64,000 nucleotides of DNA from Alphaproteobacteria bacterium. Lineage in GTDB: Bacteria > Pseudomonadota > Alphaproteobacteria > DSM-16000 > Inquilinaceae. The notes below the pieces were generated by a model. That model saw only the letters and a program-made list of their open reading frames with translations, made no database searches and had not been told where the DNA came from. The stretch is from positions 1 to 64,000 of the forward strand of contig JANQGH010000069.1 of NCBI GenBank assembly GCA_028277405.1, read 5' to 3'. Shown one piece after another: positions 7,884 to 15,866 of this stretch (the stretch's first letter is position 1; every line of letters begins with the position of its first letter). A program made the translations under genes and the position numbers.

Positions 7884-8489
7884 ATGCAAGCGAAATCCGT
7901 CCGGCGCTCGAATACCGAGCGTACCGAGGCCACACGCGCCGCCCTGGTCGCCGCGGCACGGTCGCTGTTCGTCGACAAGGGCTATGCGGAAACCGGAACG
8001 CCGGAGATCGTCGCCAAGGCCGGTGTCACGCGCGGGGCGCTGTATCACCATTTCGCCGACAAAGCGGATCTGTTCCGCGCGGTGGTCGGACGCGAGGCGG
8101 CGGCGGTGGCGGCGCAAATCGAGTCCGAAAGCGCCGACCCCACCTCGGCACTCGACGCCCTGACCTCGGGCACGGACGCCTATTTCGCCGCAATGGCGGC
8201 GCCCGGTCGGGTCCGTCTGTTGCTGTTGGACGGCCCGGCGGTGCTGGGGCATCGAGAGATGGTACATATCGACAAGCAGGCAGGCGGAGAGGAGCTGCGC
8301 GAGGGCTTGGCCTTTGCCTTGCCGGCCGACGGCCTGCCGGATAGAACGATGGACGCGCTGGCGGACATCCTGTCGGCCGCCTTCGACCGCGCGGCCTTGG
8401 CGATCTCAGAGGGCGCGCCAGCGGCGCATTACCGGCGCGCGATTCGACAGATTTTCGACGGATTGATCAGGGCTGACAAGCATCCATGA
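7884..8489 (+). CDS. TetR/AcrR family transcriptional regulator
   Basis: A 201-residue TetR regulator. The N-terminal helix-turn-helix domain (about residues 10-58) is clear: TRAALVAAARSLFVDKGYAE, then GTPEIVAKAGVTRGALYHHF, with the family-typical ALYHHFADKADLF. The C-terminal helical ligand-binding domain follows. The ATG directly abuts a perfect 17-bp palindrome and has no evident ribosome site, so translation may start on a very short leader. Its stop overlaps the next ATG by four bases (ATGA), so the double-GNAT gene is translationally coupled. It probably represses both itself and the divergent VOC gene. Confidence 0.88.
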   Translation: MQAKSVRRSNTERTEATRAALVAAARSLFVDKGYAETGTPEIVAKAGVTRGALYHHFADKADLFRAVVGREAAAVAAQIESESADPTSALDALTSGTDAYFAAMAAPGRVRLLLLDGPAVLGHREMVHIDKQAGGEELREGLAFALPADGLPDRTMDALADILSAAFDRAALAISEGAPAAHYRRAIRQIFDGLIRADKHP

Positions 8490-9532
8490 CCGAGCACGCA
8501 CTGGTTATCCGTTTGGCCGACCCGAACAGCGACAAGGCGGCGCTAGGGAAGCTGTTTGGGGAAATGGCCGGCCATTACTTCCCCGACAGGTCCTACGCCC
8601 AGTCGGATGCGGCGGAGCAGGTGGTCGGGCAGCTGAACGCCCATCTGGGGTGCGAGGTGCTGATCGCCTGGCGCGATGGCGCGCCGCTCGGCTTCGCGGC
8701 CTTCTCAGTGCTCTTCCCCGCCAACGGACTGGGGGCGCAGGTCTTCCTGCGCGACCTGTTCGTGACCGATCGGGCACGATCCCAGGGGATCGGCGAGCGC
8801 CTGTTGCGCGCGTCGGCATCCATCGCCGTCGAGCGCGGCTGCAGCCGTATGGACTGGACGACCGCCATCTCCAACCCCGGTGCGATGGCGCTTTATGACA
8901 GGCTCGTCGGTCGGCGGCTTGACGAGAAGGTCTACTACCGTCTCGAAGGCGACGCCCTGGCCGACTTCGCGCGTGGCCACGAACTGGCCGACGCGCAACC
9001 GGCGATTGCCCCGCGAACCATGGAAACCGATCGGACGTGGATGCGCCCGCACCGGGTGGAGGACTTCGAGGATGTCGCCGCCATGTGGGCCGAACCCGCC
9101 GTTGTACAGCACATCAGCGGCAAGCCGTCGACGCGTCGCGAATCCTGGGCACGACTGCTGCAGTACATCGGACACTGGTCCGCGCTTAATTACGGCTATT
9201 GGGCCGTGACCGACAAGCAAACCGGCGCCTTTCTGGGCGAGGTCGGCTTTGGCGACTTCAAGCGCGAACTCGACGCGTCGCTGAACGGCGTGCCGGAGAT
9301 CGGCTGGGTCCTGCAGCCGGCGGCACACGGTCGGGGCCTGGCGACGGAGACCGTGCGCGCGGCCGTGCAGTGGGGCGACGCGCACCTGGCGCACGACCGC
9401 ACTTTTTGCCTGGTTGATCCTGATTACGCCGCGACCATGCGCGTTGCCGAGAAGGCGGGATACTGCCCGCTTTCACGCTTCACGTATGAGGGGCTACCCG
9501 CGCTGACCCTGGATAGGCACCGCCCCAGTTGA
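8486..9532 (+). CDS. Fused two-domain GNAT N-acetyltransferase
   Basis: A 348-residue protein carrying two complete GNAT folds. The N-terminal one (about 8-155) has the acetyl-CoA loop RARSQGIGERLLRA after the strand FLRDLFVTD, and ends with NPGAMALYDRLVG. The C-terminal one (about 180-345) is of the RimJ/RimL type: TDRTWMRPHRVEDFEDV, then EIGWVLQPAAHGRGLATETV and VAEKAGYCPL. The ATGA overlap with the TetR gene shows co-translation. TetR-controlled acetyltransferases commonly inactivate antibiotics or toxic amines, but the substrate is not predictable here. Both acetyl-CoA loops look intact, so both domains may be active. Confidence 0.85.
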   Translation: MTEHALVIRLADPNSDKAALGKLFGEMAGHYFPDRSYAQSDAAEQVVGQLNAHLGCEVLIAWRDGAPLGFAAFSVLFPANGLGAQVFLRDLFVTDRARSQGIGERLLRASASIAVERGCSRMDWTTAISNPGAMALYDRLVGRRLDEKVYYRLEGDALADFARGHELADAQPAIAPRTMETDRTWMRPHRVEDFEDVAAMWAEPAVVQHISGKPSTRRESWARLLQYIGHWSALNYGYWAVTDKQTGAFLGEVGFGDFKRELDASLNGVPEIGWVLQPAAHGRGLATETVRAAVQWGDAHLAHDRTFCLVDPDYAATMRVAEKAGYCPLSRFTYEGLPALTLDRHRPS

Positions 9533-9587
9533 TGATAATCCAGCGCCGGGTTCGGCGCGTATCAGCCCATGACCGTCGCAATTCCGG

Positions 9588-10634
9588 ATGCCCGCAATGA
9601 CCGAAGCCAAGACCGTTCTTCTAACCGGCGCCTCGGGTTTCATCGCCAAACACATCTGCCTGAAGCTGTTGCAGGCCGGTCATCGGGTCGTCGGATCGGC
9701 CCGGTCGGAGAGCCGGGGCCAAGAGGTGGTCGCCGCGATCAAGCCACACTTGGCGCCCGACACGGATCTCGATCAGCGGCTGCGTATGGTGACGCTGCAT
9801 CTAGATGATGACGCCGGTTGGGACGAGGCCATGGGCGGCGTCGATGTCTTGATGCACACCGCGTCGCCCTTTCCTTTGGAACAGCCCAAGGACGAGCACG
9901 ACGTGATCAGACCGGCCGTCGACGGCACGCTGCGGGCCCTGCGCGCCGCCAAGTCCGCCGGCGTCAAACGGGTGGTCCTGACCTCGTCGACCGTCGCGAT
10001 CGTAAACCGTGACCTGCCGCCGGGGAAAACGGCCTACGACGAAAGCGATTGGTCCGATGTCGACTATCCCACGGCCACGCCCTACGTGAAGTCTAAGACG
10101 CTGGCAGAACGGGCCGCTTGGGACTTCGTCGAGAAGGAAGCGCCGGAGATCGCGCTGACGGCCATCAATCCGGGCCTGGTGCTGGGTCCGCCGCTGGATG
10201 GGCACCTTGGCACCTCGCTGCAGGTGGTGCAGCGCCTGCTGCGCTCCAAGGATCCCGCCCTGCCGAATTTCGGCTTCGCCAGCGTCGATGTGCGCGACAT
10301 CGCCGAGATGCATGTGCGCGCGCTGTCGAACGACGCCAGCATCGGCCAACGGATTGCCGGCGTGAACCGGTTCTTCTGGTACATCGATATGGCCAAAACG
10401 CTGGCCGCCACCTATCCGGACCGCAAGATCACCACCCGCCGGGCGCCGAACTGGCTGGTCAGGGGTCTGGCCCTGGTCGACAAGCCGATACGAACCATCC
10501 TGGCGGACCTGGACCAGAAGCGCGAAGTATCCAACCAGCGGGCGCGCGATCTGCTGGGCATGGAGTTCATGGATGTCGAGCAAGGCTTGCGAGATGCCGC
10601 CGACTATCTGATCGCCCACGGACTTGACCGCTAG
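9588..10634 (+). CDS. NAD(P)-dependent dihydroflavonol-4-reductase-like SDR (copy 1)
   Basis: A 348-residue extended short-chain dehydrogenase/reductase. The Rossmann motif VLLTGASGFIAKHICLKLL is at the N-terminus, the strand VLMHTASPF follows, and the catalytic Tyr-Lys pair is in TPYVKSK (YxxxK), preceded by the serine in VLTSSTVAI. The family reduces aldehydes, ketones or dihydroflavonol-like compounds. A second in-frame ATG at 9597 (MTEAK) is equally plausible. The next gene is a close paralogue separated by 59 bases, a tandem duplication that has since diverged. The substrate is unknown. Confidence 0.85.
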   Translation: MPAMTEAKTVLLTGASGFIAKHICLKLLQAGHRVVGSARSESRGQEVVAAIKPHLAPDTDLDQRLRMVTLHLDDDAGWDEAMGGVDVLMHTASPFPLEQPKDEHDVIRPAVDGTLRALRAAKSAGVKRVVLTSSTVAIVNRDLPPGKTAYDESDWSDVDYPTATPYVKSKTLAERAAWDFVEKEAPEIALTAINPGLVLGPPLDGHLGTSLQVVQRLLRSKDPALPNFGFASVDVRDIAEMHVRALSNDASIGQRIAGVNRFFWYIDMAKTLAATYPDRKITTRRAPNWLVRGLALVDKPIRTILADLDQKREVSNQRARDLLGMEFMDVEQGLRDAADYLIAHGLDR

Positions 10635-10693
10635 CCGTCATGATGTCTGTTGTTCGTTCGCCAAGCGACAGAGCAAAGCCCTATCGTTAGTGC

Positions 10694-11749
10694 ATGGTCC
10701 AGGGTCAAACAGTCGATCCGCCAAGCACTGTCTTTGTCACCGGTGCGTCCGGCTACATCGCCAAGCATATCTGCCTGAAGCTGTTGAACGAAGGGTATCG
10801 CGTCGTCGGGTCCGTGCGCACACCGGCGCGTGCGGAGGAAACCCTGATCGCCGTCCGGGACCATCTCGACGACGACGCCGATATCGACGACCGGCTGCGC
10901 CTGGTGGCGCTTGACCTCGATGACGACGCGGGCTGGTACGAGGCCATGCTCGGCGTCGACGCCCTGATCCACACCGCCTCCCCCCTGCCCCTGGAACAGC
11001 CCGACGACCCGCGCGGGATCGTCCGCACGGCCGTCGATGGTGCCTTGCGCGCAATGCGGGCAGCACAGGCGGCCGGCGTCGGGCGGGTGGTCATGACGTC
11101 GTCGACCGCCGCGATCATGAGCCGGGATCTGCCCGACGGCCAGCAGGTGTATGACGAAACGGTGTGGAGCGATCCTGCCCATCCCTCGATCACGCCCTAC
11201 GCGAAGTCAAAGACACTGGCGGAGCGGGCGGCCTGGAACTTCGTCGCACGCGAGGCGCCCGGCCTCAACCTGACAACGATCAACCCTTCCTTCGTTCTGG
11301 GCACGCCGCTGGATGACCATCTCAGCGCATCGATCAAGGTCGTTCAGCGCCTGCTTCGGGGCAAGCACCCCGCCCTGCCCGATCTCGGCTTCACCTGCGT
11401 CGATGTTAAGGACATCGCGGAAATGCACATACGCGTCCTGACAACACCGGCCAGCATCGGGCAGCGCATCATCGGCGCCGACCGCTTCGTGCATCTCGTG
11501 GAAATGGCCAAGATCCTGGCGGCCGCATATCCGGACCGGCGGATCGTGACACGTCAGGCGCCGGACTGGCTGATCCGGCTCATCGGCCTTGTCGACAAAC
11601 CCGTACGATCCCTCATTCCCAGGCTCGGTGAACGGGACGAGGTTTCGACCGGGCGGGCCGAAGACCTGCTCGACATGACCTTCGCCGATGTCGAGCTCAG
11701 CATCCGCGCGACAGCGGACTTTTTGATCACGCGCGGCCTTATCAAATAG
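10694..11749 (+). CDS. NAD(P)-dependent dihydroflavonol-4-reductase-like SDR (copy 2)
   Basis: A 351-residue paralogue of the preceding gene, collinear over its whole length. It shares long identical blocks such as IAKHICLKLL, SKTLAERAAW and VVQRLLR. The cofactor motif VFVTGASGYIAKH and catalytic TPYAKSK (YxxxK) are intact, so both copies should be active. The two differ most near the substrate end (VNRFFWYIDMAKTL versus ADRFVHLVEMAKIL), suggesting different substrates. No clear ribosome site precedes ATG 10694; translation could be coupled to the upstream copy. Confidence 0.85.
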   Translation: MVQGQTVDPPSTVFVTGASGYIAKHICLKLLNEGYRVVGSVRTPARAEETLIAVRDHLDDDADIDDRLRLVALDLDDDAGWYEAMLGVDALIHTASPLPLEQPDDPRGIVRTAVDGALRAMRAAQAAGVGRVVMTSSTAAIMSRDLPDGQQVYDETVWSDPAHPSITPYAKSKTLAERAAWNFVAREAPGLNLTTINPSFVLGTPLDDHLSASIKVVQRLLRGKHPALPDLGFTCVDVKDIAEMHIRVLTTPASIGQRIIGADRFVHLVEMAKILAAAYPDRRIVTRQAPDWLIRLIGLVDKPVRSLIPRLGERDEVSTGRAEDLLDMTFADVELSIRATADFLITRGLIK

Positions 11750-11881
11750 ACGGCCGCCGACGCCTGCGCCTTTTACGTGCGACATATTGGAAGCGCCTTA
11801 AGGTGGCATGGCGCAGTGCAATCAACTACTATCATGGGCGACTCAGGCGACGAGACCCCAGGTCACGCATAAGGTGGCGCT

Positions 11882-13303
11882 ATGTTCGAGAGTGCAGACG
11901 CAGTCCTGCTCGCCCGTTTTCAGTTCGCCTTTACTGTCGCGTTCCACATCATCTTTCCATCCTTCTCCATCGGGCTGGCCAGTTTCTTGGCAGTGCTTGA
12001 GGGGCTGTGGCTGATAACGAAACGAGACGTTTATCTGCGTCTGTTCAAGTACTGGGTGAGAATATTTGCCGTAGCGTTCGGCATGGGCGTGGTCTCGGGC
12101 GTGGTCATGGCCTACCAGATCGGCACAAACTGGGGTGTCTTTGCGGACCGTGCGGGGCCGATCATCGGCCCCTTGATGGGCTATGAGGTCTTATCGGCCT
12201 TCTTCCTGGAGGCCGGTTTCCTCGGCGTAATGCTGTTCGGGCTCAACCGCGTCGGCAAGGGCCTGCACTTCTTTTCGACCCTGATGGTCGCGATCGGCAC
12301 GCTGGGGTCGGCGTTCTGGATTCTCTCGGTGAACTCGTGGATGCAGACCCCGGCGGGCTACGAGATGAACGAGGTCGGCCAGTTCGTCGCCGCCGATTGG
12401 GCGGCAGTCATCTTCAACCCGTCCTTCCCCTACCGGCTGGTGCATATGGTGCTGGCCGCCTATATCACGACGGCGCTGGTGGTCGGTGCCGTCGGGGCCT
12501 GGCACTTGCTGCGCGGCAATCGCGAAGAGCCGATCCGGATCATGTTCTCCATGGCGATGTGGATGCTGACCATCGTCGTGCCGATGCAGCTTTATGCCGG
12601 CGACGCGCATGGCCGCAATACCTTGGAGTATCAGCCGGCCAAGATTGCAGCGATCGAGGGCCACTATGAAAGCTATCCCGACGGCCACGCGCCCCTGATC
12701 CTACTCGGGTGGCCCTCGAACGAAGCCGGCGAGACGCTGTACTCCATTGAAGTACCGCTGCTGGGCAGCTTGATCCTCACCCACGACCTTACCAGCCCGT
12801 TGCAGGGCCTGGACGCCTTCCCCCGCGAGGACTGGCCCCCAACGACCATCGTGTTTTTCACGTTCCGGGCCATGGTGGGGCTGGGTGTGCTGATGCTGGG
12901 TCTTGGGCTGTTCAGCCTCTACAAGCGGATCAGGCACAAGCTCTACGACTCAACCTGGCTGCATCGTTACGCGGTGATCATGGGGCCGGCCGGCTTTGCT
13001 GCCGTGCTGTGCGGCTGGGTCACGACCGAGGTCGGGCGGCAGCCCTTTACGGTCTATAATCTGCTGCGCACAGCGGACTCCGCCTCGCCCCTGGACGCGC
13101 CAGCGGTCGGCGCCTCGCTGCTCGCCTTCATCATTGTCTATTTCTTCATCTTCGGCGCCGGGACCCTCTACATTCTGCGCCTGATGCGCGGCACGCCGGC
13201 CTCGTCTGAAGAAGCGCCCATATCCGAGGGGCCGACGCGCACCGCAGGCTTTACACAGATCCAAGCGCCGGAGCACAGCCGCCGCCCGGAAGCGGGCGAC
13301 TGA
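11882..13303 (+). CDS. cioA: Cytochrome bd-type (cyanide-insensitive) ubiquinol oxidase subunit I
   Basis: A 473-residue quinol oxidase subunit I with nine or so transmembrane helices. The N-terminal FTVAFHIIFPSFSIG carries the haem-ligand histidine (His22). The quinone-loop motif GRNTLEYQPAKIAAIEGHY is present and the loop after it is short, which marks the CioA subgroup rather than E. coli-type CydA. The conserved GWVTTEVGRQPF near residue 380 is the usual QPW-like region. The protein oxidises ubiquinol and, with CioB, reduces oxygen without pumping protons. AAGGTGG lies five to six bases before ATG 11882. It heads the operon cioA-cioB-DUF2474. Confidence 0.95.
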   Translation: MFESADAVLLARFQFAFTVAFHIIFPSFSIGLASFLAVLEGLWLITKRDVYLRLFKYWVRIFAVAFGMGVVSGVVMAYQIGTNWGVFADRAGPIIGPLMGYEVLSAFFLEAGFLGVMLFGLNRVGKGLHFFSTLMVAIGTLGSAFWILSVNSWMQTPAGYEMNEVGQFVAADWAAVIFNPSFPYRLVHMVLAAYITTALVVGAVGAWHLLRGNREEPIRIMFSMAMWMLTIVVPMQLYAGDAHGRNTLEYQPAKIAAIEGHYESYPDGHAPLILLGWPSNEAGETLYSIEVPLLGSLILTHDLTSPLQGLDAFPREDWPPTTIVFFTFRAMVGLGVLMLGLGLFSLYKRIRHKLYDSTWLHRYAVIMGPAGFAAVLCGWVTTEVGRQPFTVYNLLRTADSASPLDAPAVGASLLAFIIVYFFIFGAGTLYILRLMRGTPASSEEAPISEGPTRTAGFTQIQAPEHSRRPEAGD

Positions 13304-13315
13304 GGGGGCGGAAGG

Positions 13316-14326
13316 ATGGAACCGAACACCACTCTGACGATCTTCTGGGCCGCCGTTATCGGCTTTGCGATCATCATGTATGTCGTGCTGGACGGCTTCG
13401 ACCTGGGGGTCGGCATCCTGTTCACCGTCGTGCATGAAGACGAGCATCGCGGCGTCATGATGAACTCGGTCGCGCCCGTGTGGGACGGCAACGAGACCTG
13501 GCTGGTGATGGGCGGCGGCGGGTTGCTGGCGACCTTCCCTCTCGCCTACTCGGTCCTGTTCCCCGCCATATACGCGCCCTTGATCGCGATGCTGTTGGGC
13601 CTGGCCTTTCGCGGCGTGTCGTTTGAGTATCGCTGGCGCGCGACCAAGGGCCGGTTCATCTGGAACGCCGGGTTCGCCGGCGGCTCCCTGCTCGCGGCCT
13701 TCTGCCAGGGGTTGGCTCTGGGCACCGTCTTGCAGGGCGTGGAGATCGCCAACCGCGAATATGCCGGCGGCTGGTGGGATTGGCTGACGCCGTTCAGCAT
13801 CCTGACGGGCCTGTCGGTCGTCAGCGGTTACATCCTGTTAGGGTCGACCTGGCTGATCCTCAAGACCGAGGGCGCCTTGCAGGAACGCGCGTTCGGCATT
13901 GCCAAGGTCGCCGGGGTCGTGACCCTGGGCTTCATCGTCGCGGTCAGCATCTGGACGCCGTTCCTCGGCGACACCTATTTTGCGCGCTGGTATAGCTGGC
14001 CCAACATTCTTTACGTGTCGCCTGTGCCCATTCTGGTGGTGATCGTCGCGGCGCTGTTCTGGCGCGCGCTCCTGGCACGCCAGGAACGCGCGCCGTTCCT
14101 GCTTGCGCTGGTTCTGTTCGTGATCACCTATGCCGGCCTCGCGGTCAGCATGTATCCCTACATCGCGCCGCCGACGCTGACGATCTTCGACGCGGCGGCA
14201 CCGTCCAGCAGCCAGATCTTCCTGCTCTACGGCGCGCCGGTCCTGCTGGTGATCCTGCTTTGCTATACCGGCTATTCCTACTGGGTGTTTCGCGGCAAGG
14301 TGACCGCGAAGTCTGGTTACCACTAG
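13316..14326 (+). CDS. cioB: Cytochrome bd-type (cyanide-insensitive) ubiquinol oxidase subunit II
   Basis: A 336-residue multi-spanning subunit II. The start GFAIIMYVVLDGFDLGVGIL is the hallmark of CydB/CioB, followed by PVWDGNETWLVMGGGGL and the conserved GVSFEYRW. It begins 12 bases after the cioA stop, inside a G-rich ribosome site (GGGGGCGGAAGG). The subunit supports haem binding and oxygen access in subunit I. The protein ends with a single hydrophobic helix and a short basic tail typical of the family. Confidence 0.95.
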   Translation: MEPNTTLTIFWAAVIGFAIIMYVVLDGFDLGVGILFTVVHEDEHRGVMMNSVAPVWDGNETWLVMGGGGLLATFPLAYSVLFPAIYAPLIAMLLGLAFRGVSFEYRWRATKGRFIWNAGFAGGSLLAAFCQGLALGTVLQGVEIANREYAGGWWDWLTPFSILTGLSVVSGYILLGSTWLILKTEGALQERAFGIAKVAGVVTLGFIVAVSIWTPFLGDTYFARWYSWPNILYVSPVPILVVIVAALFWRALLARQERAPFLLALVLFVITYAGLAVSMYPYIAPPTLTIFDAAAPSSSQIFLLYGAPVLLVILLCYTGYSYWVFRGKVTAKSGYH

Positions 14327-14341
14327 GGCGCCTCTCGAGAC

Positions 14342-14473
14342 ATGGAGATGCCGGAACAGAACGGTCCCTCTGCCCCGCTGTGGCGCCGCTTGCTCTGGTT
14401 TGCGGGTTTGTGGCTTGGCAGTGTCGCCGTGATAGCGGTCATCGCTTACGCAATTCGGCTCTGGCTCAACTGA
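14342..14473 (+). CDS. DUF2474 small membrane protein of the Cio oxidase
   Basis: A 43-residue single-span protein: a short polar N-terminus, then the hydrophobic helix WRRLLWFAGLWLGSVAVIA and a charged tail. DUF2474 proteins are encoded directly after cioB in many proteobacteria and are thought to act like CydX, stabilising the oxidase. It starts 15 bases after the cioB stop. The pattern W-R-R-LLWF-LWLGSVA fits the family well. Its small size makes it easy to miss in automated annotation. Confidence 0.8.
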   Translation: MEMPEQNGPSAPLWRRLLWFAGLWLGSVAVIAVIAYAIRLWLN

Positions 14474-14475
14474 CC

Positions 14476-15015
14476 ATGACAGACGGATGGGTCCGCGCGG
14501 GGCTTTGCCTCGCGCTCGGCTTCGCTGTGTCAAGCGCACCGCCCGCGCTGGCGCAAACGCCCGACGCCGTCGACGAGGACACGCTGGGAACGCTGGCCGC
14601 CATGTGTGGCTCGATCGACGAGCCCTTGGCGCGGCTCGATTGTTACGACTCCTTCATGCTGTTGTTCGAGGCTTCGATCGACCAGGCCTGCCCGGAGACC
14701 GTCGACGCCGTTTTGCGCGCGACGATCGTCGATTGGGTCGAGGACGAGGCCTATGACGATGGCGAGTGCGTCATCGGCCTGTCCGTTCAGTCGGTCGCCC
14801 GGATGTCGGAAGGGATTGACGTGCTGCCCGGTGACAGGATGGACCTGCTCACGCCCTGCACGTCGAACGGCGACACCCTAACCCTCGCCGGCAGCGTATC
14901 GGTCGTGCGCGACCAGACCGTCGAGGCCCAAGTGCACCTCATGTGCGGCCTTGGCATGCTGCGTCCGGTTTGGGAAGAAGGCGGTATCCAGCCCGTTGGC
15001 GCCCAACCGAAATAG
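14476..15015 (+). CDS. Secreted Cys-containing hypothetical protein downstream of the Cio oxidase
   Basis: A 179-residue protein with a clear signal peptide (LCLALGFAVSSAPPALA, likely cleaved before QTPDA). The mature part is acidic and holds several cysteines (in AAMCGS, RLDCYDS, DQACPE, DGECVIG, LTPCTS, HLMCGL), so disulfide bonds in the periplasm are likely. I do not recognise a family. Its ATG lies two bases after the DUF2474 stop, so it is probably the fourth gene of the oxidase operon. Whether it assists the oxidase or is merely co-transcribed cannot be told. Confidence 0.7.
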   Translation: MTDGWVRAGLCLALGFAVSSAPPALAQTPDAVDEDTLGTLAAMCGSIDEPLARLDCYDSFMLLFEASIDQACPETVDAVLRATIVDWVEDEAYDDGECVIGLSVQSVARMSEGIDVLPGDRMDLLTPCTSNGDTLTLAGSVSVVRDQTVEAQVHLMCGLGMLRPVWEEGGIQPVGAQPK

Positions 15016-15157
15016 GGAGCCCGCCCCCTCCTCGTCAAATAACCGTCAAAGTAGATAAGCTAATCCTCCATCAACTCCATTGACGCGTACTTGACGAGCG
15101 CGATGGCACCAAAAGGTCCGACAGCCACTCGACGTCACTCGATGAGGACTGGCGGAC

Positions 15158-15784
15158 TTGTTGAACTGGGAACTCTACGGCGCCTTTCTGCTGGTCATGC
15201 TGGCCATTTTGATGGTGCCAGGGCCAACACTGGCAGTGATCGCGCTGAACACAGCACAACGCGGGCATCGGGCCGGCCTGAGCACCGTGTTCGGCGTCGC
15301 GTCGGGCAAAGCCTGTTTGGCGATCACGGTGGCGGTCCTGCTTTCGAGCACGATGATGCTGGTCGAAGCCCAAGTCGAATGGCTGCGCTGGTTTGGCGCC
15401 ATTGTCTTGCTCTGTGTTGCCCTGCGCGCCTGGCGTTCAGCAGTTTCAGGGCCTCAGGGGGATGCCGACGTCGCATCAGCGTCTCGCGGCGCTTTCGGTC
15501 AAGGCTTCGTCGTCGCGGCCAGCAGCCCGATAACTCTCCTCTTTCTGGCCACCCAACTGCCGGTATTTATCGATCCGATCTTGTCCACTGTGCCGCAGAT
15601 GGCGGTTCTTACAGCCAGCTACCTGGTCTGTGCGCTATGCGTGGAACTCGCCTGTGTCGCCGTGGTGGCATTCTCGGCGCAGCGGCGTCGACCCGCCCTG
15701 CTGACTTCACCGAAAGGCGGCGCCTTTTGCCTGGTCGGCGTCGCGGCGCTGGTTTCACCGATCGGCGCCGGGCTGGGCTTCTAG
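15158..15784 (+). CDS. LysE family amino-acid exporter
   Basis: A 208-residue inner-membrane transporter with the LysE/RhtB pattern. The N-terminal helix ends in MVPGPTLAVIALNTAQRG, followed by GLSTVFGVASGKACLA and a central charged loop. The second half has ASSPITLLFLATQLPVF, matching the family NPK/P repeat. Members export amino acids or derivatives such as homoserine lactones by proton exchange. The start is taken as TTG 15158, preceded by GAGGA about 11 bases upstream; this start is uncertain. It is a different subgroup from the ArgO-like protein at 39706-40308. Confidence 0.8.
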   Translation: MLNWELYGAFLLVMLAILMVPGPTLAVIALNTAQRGHRAGLSTVFGVASGKACLAITVAVLLSSTMMLVEAQVEWLRWFGAIVLLCVALRAWRSAVSGPQGDADVASASRGAFGQGFVVAASSPITLLFLATQLPVFIDPILSTVPQMAVLTASYLVCALCVELACVAVVAFSAQRRRPALLTSPKGGAFCLVGVAALVSPIGAGLGF

Positions 15785-15866
15785 GCCCGTTGAGAAAACC
15801 AGGCGGCCGATGTAGACCTGATGAGCTTGCGCCAGTGATCGCCCCACGACAGCTTCGGACCTGCCC

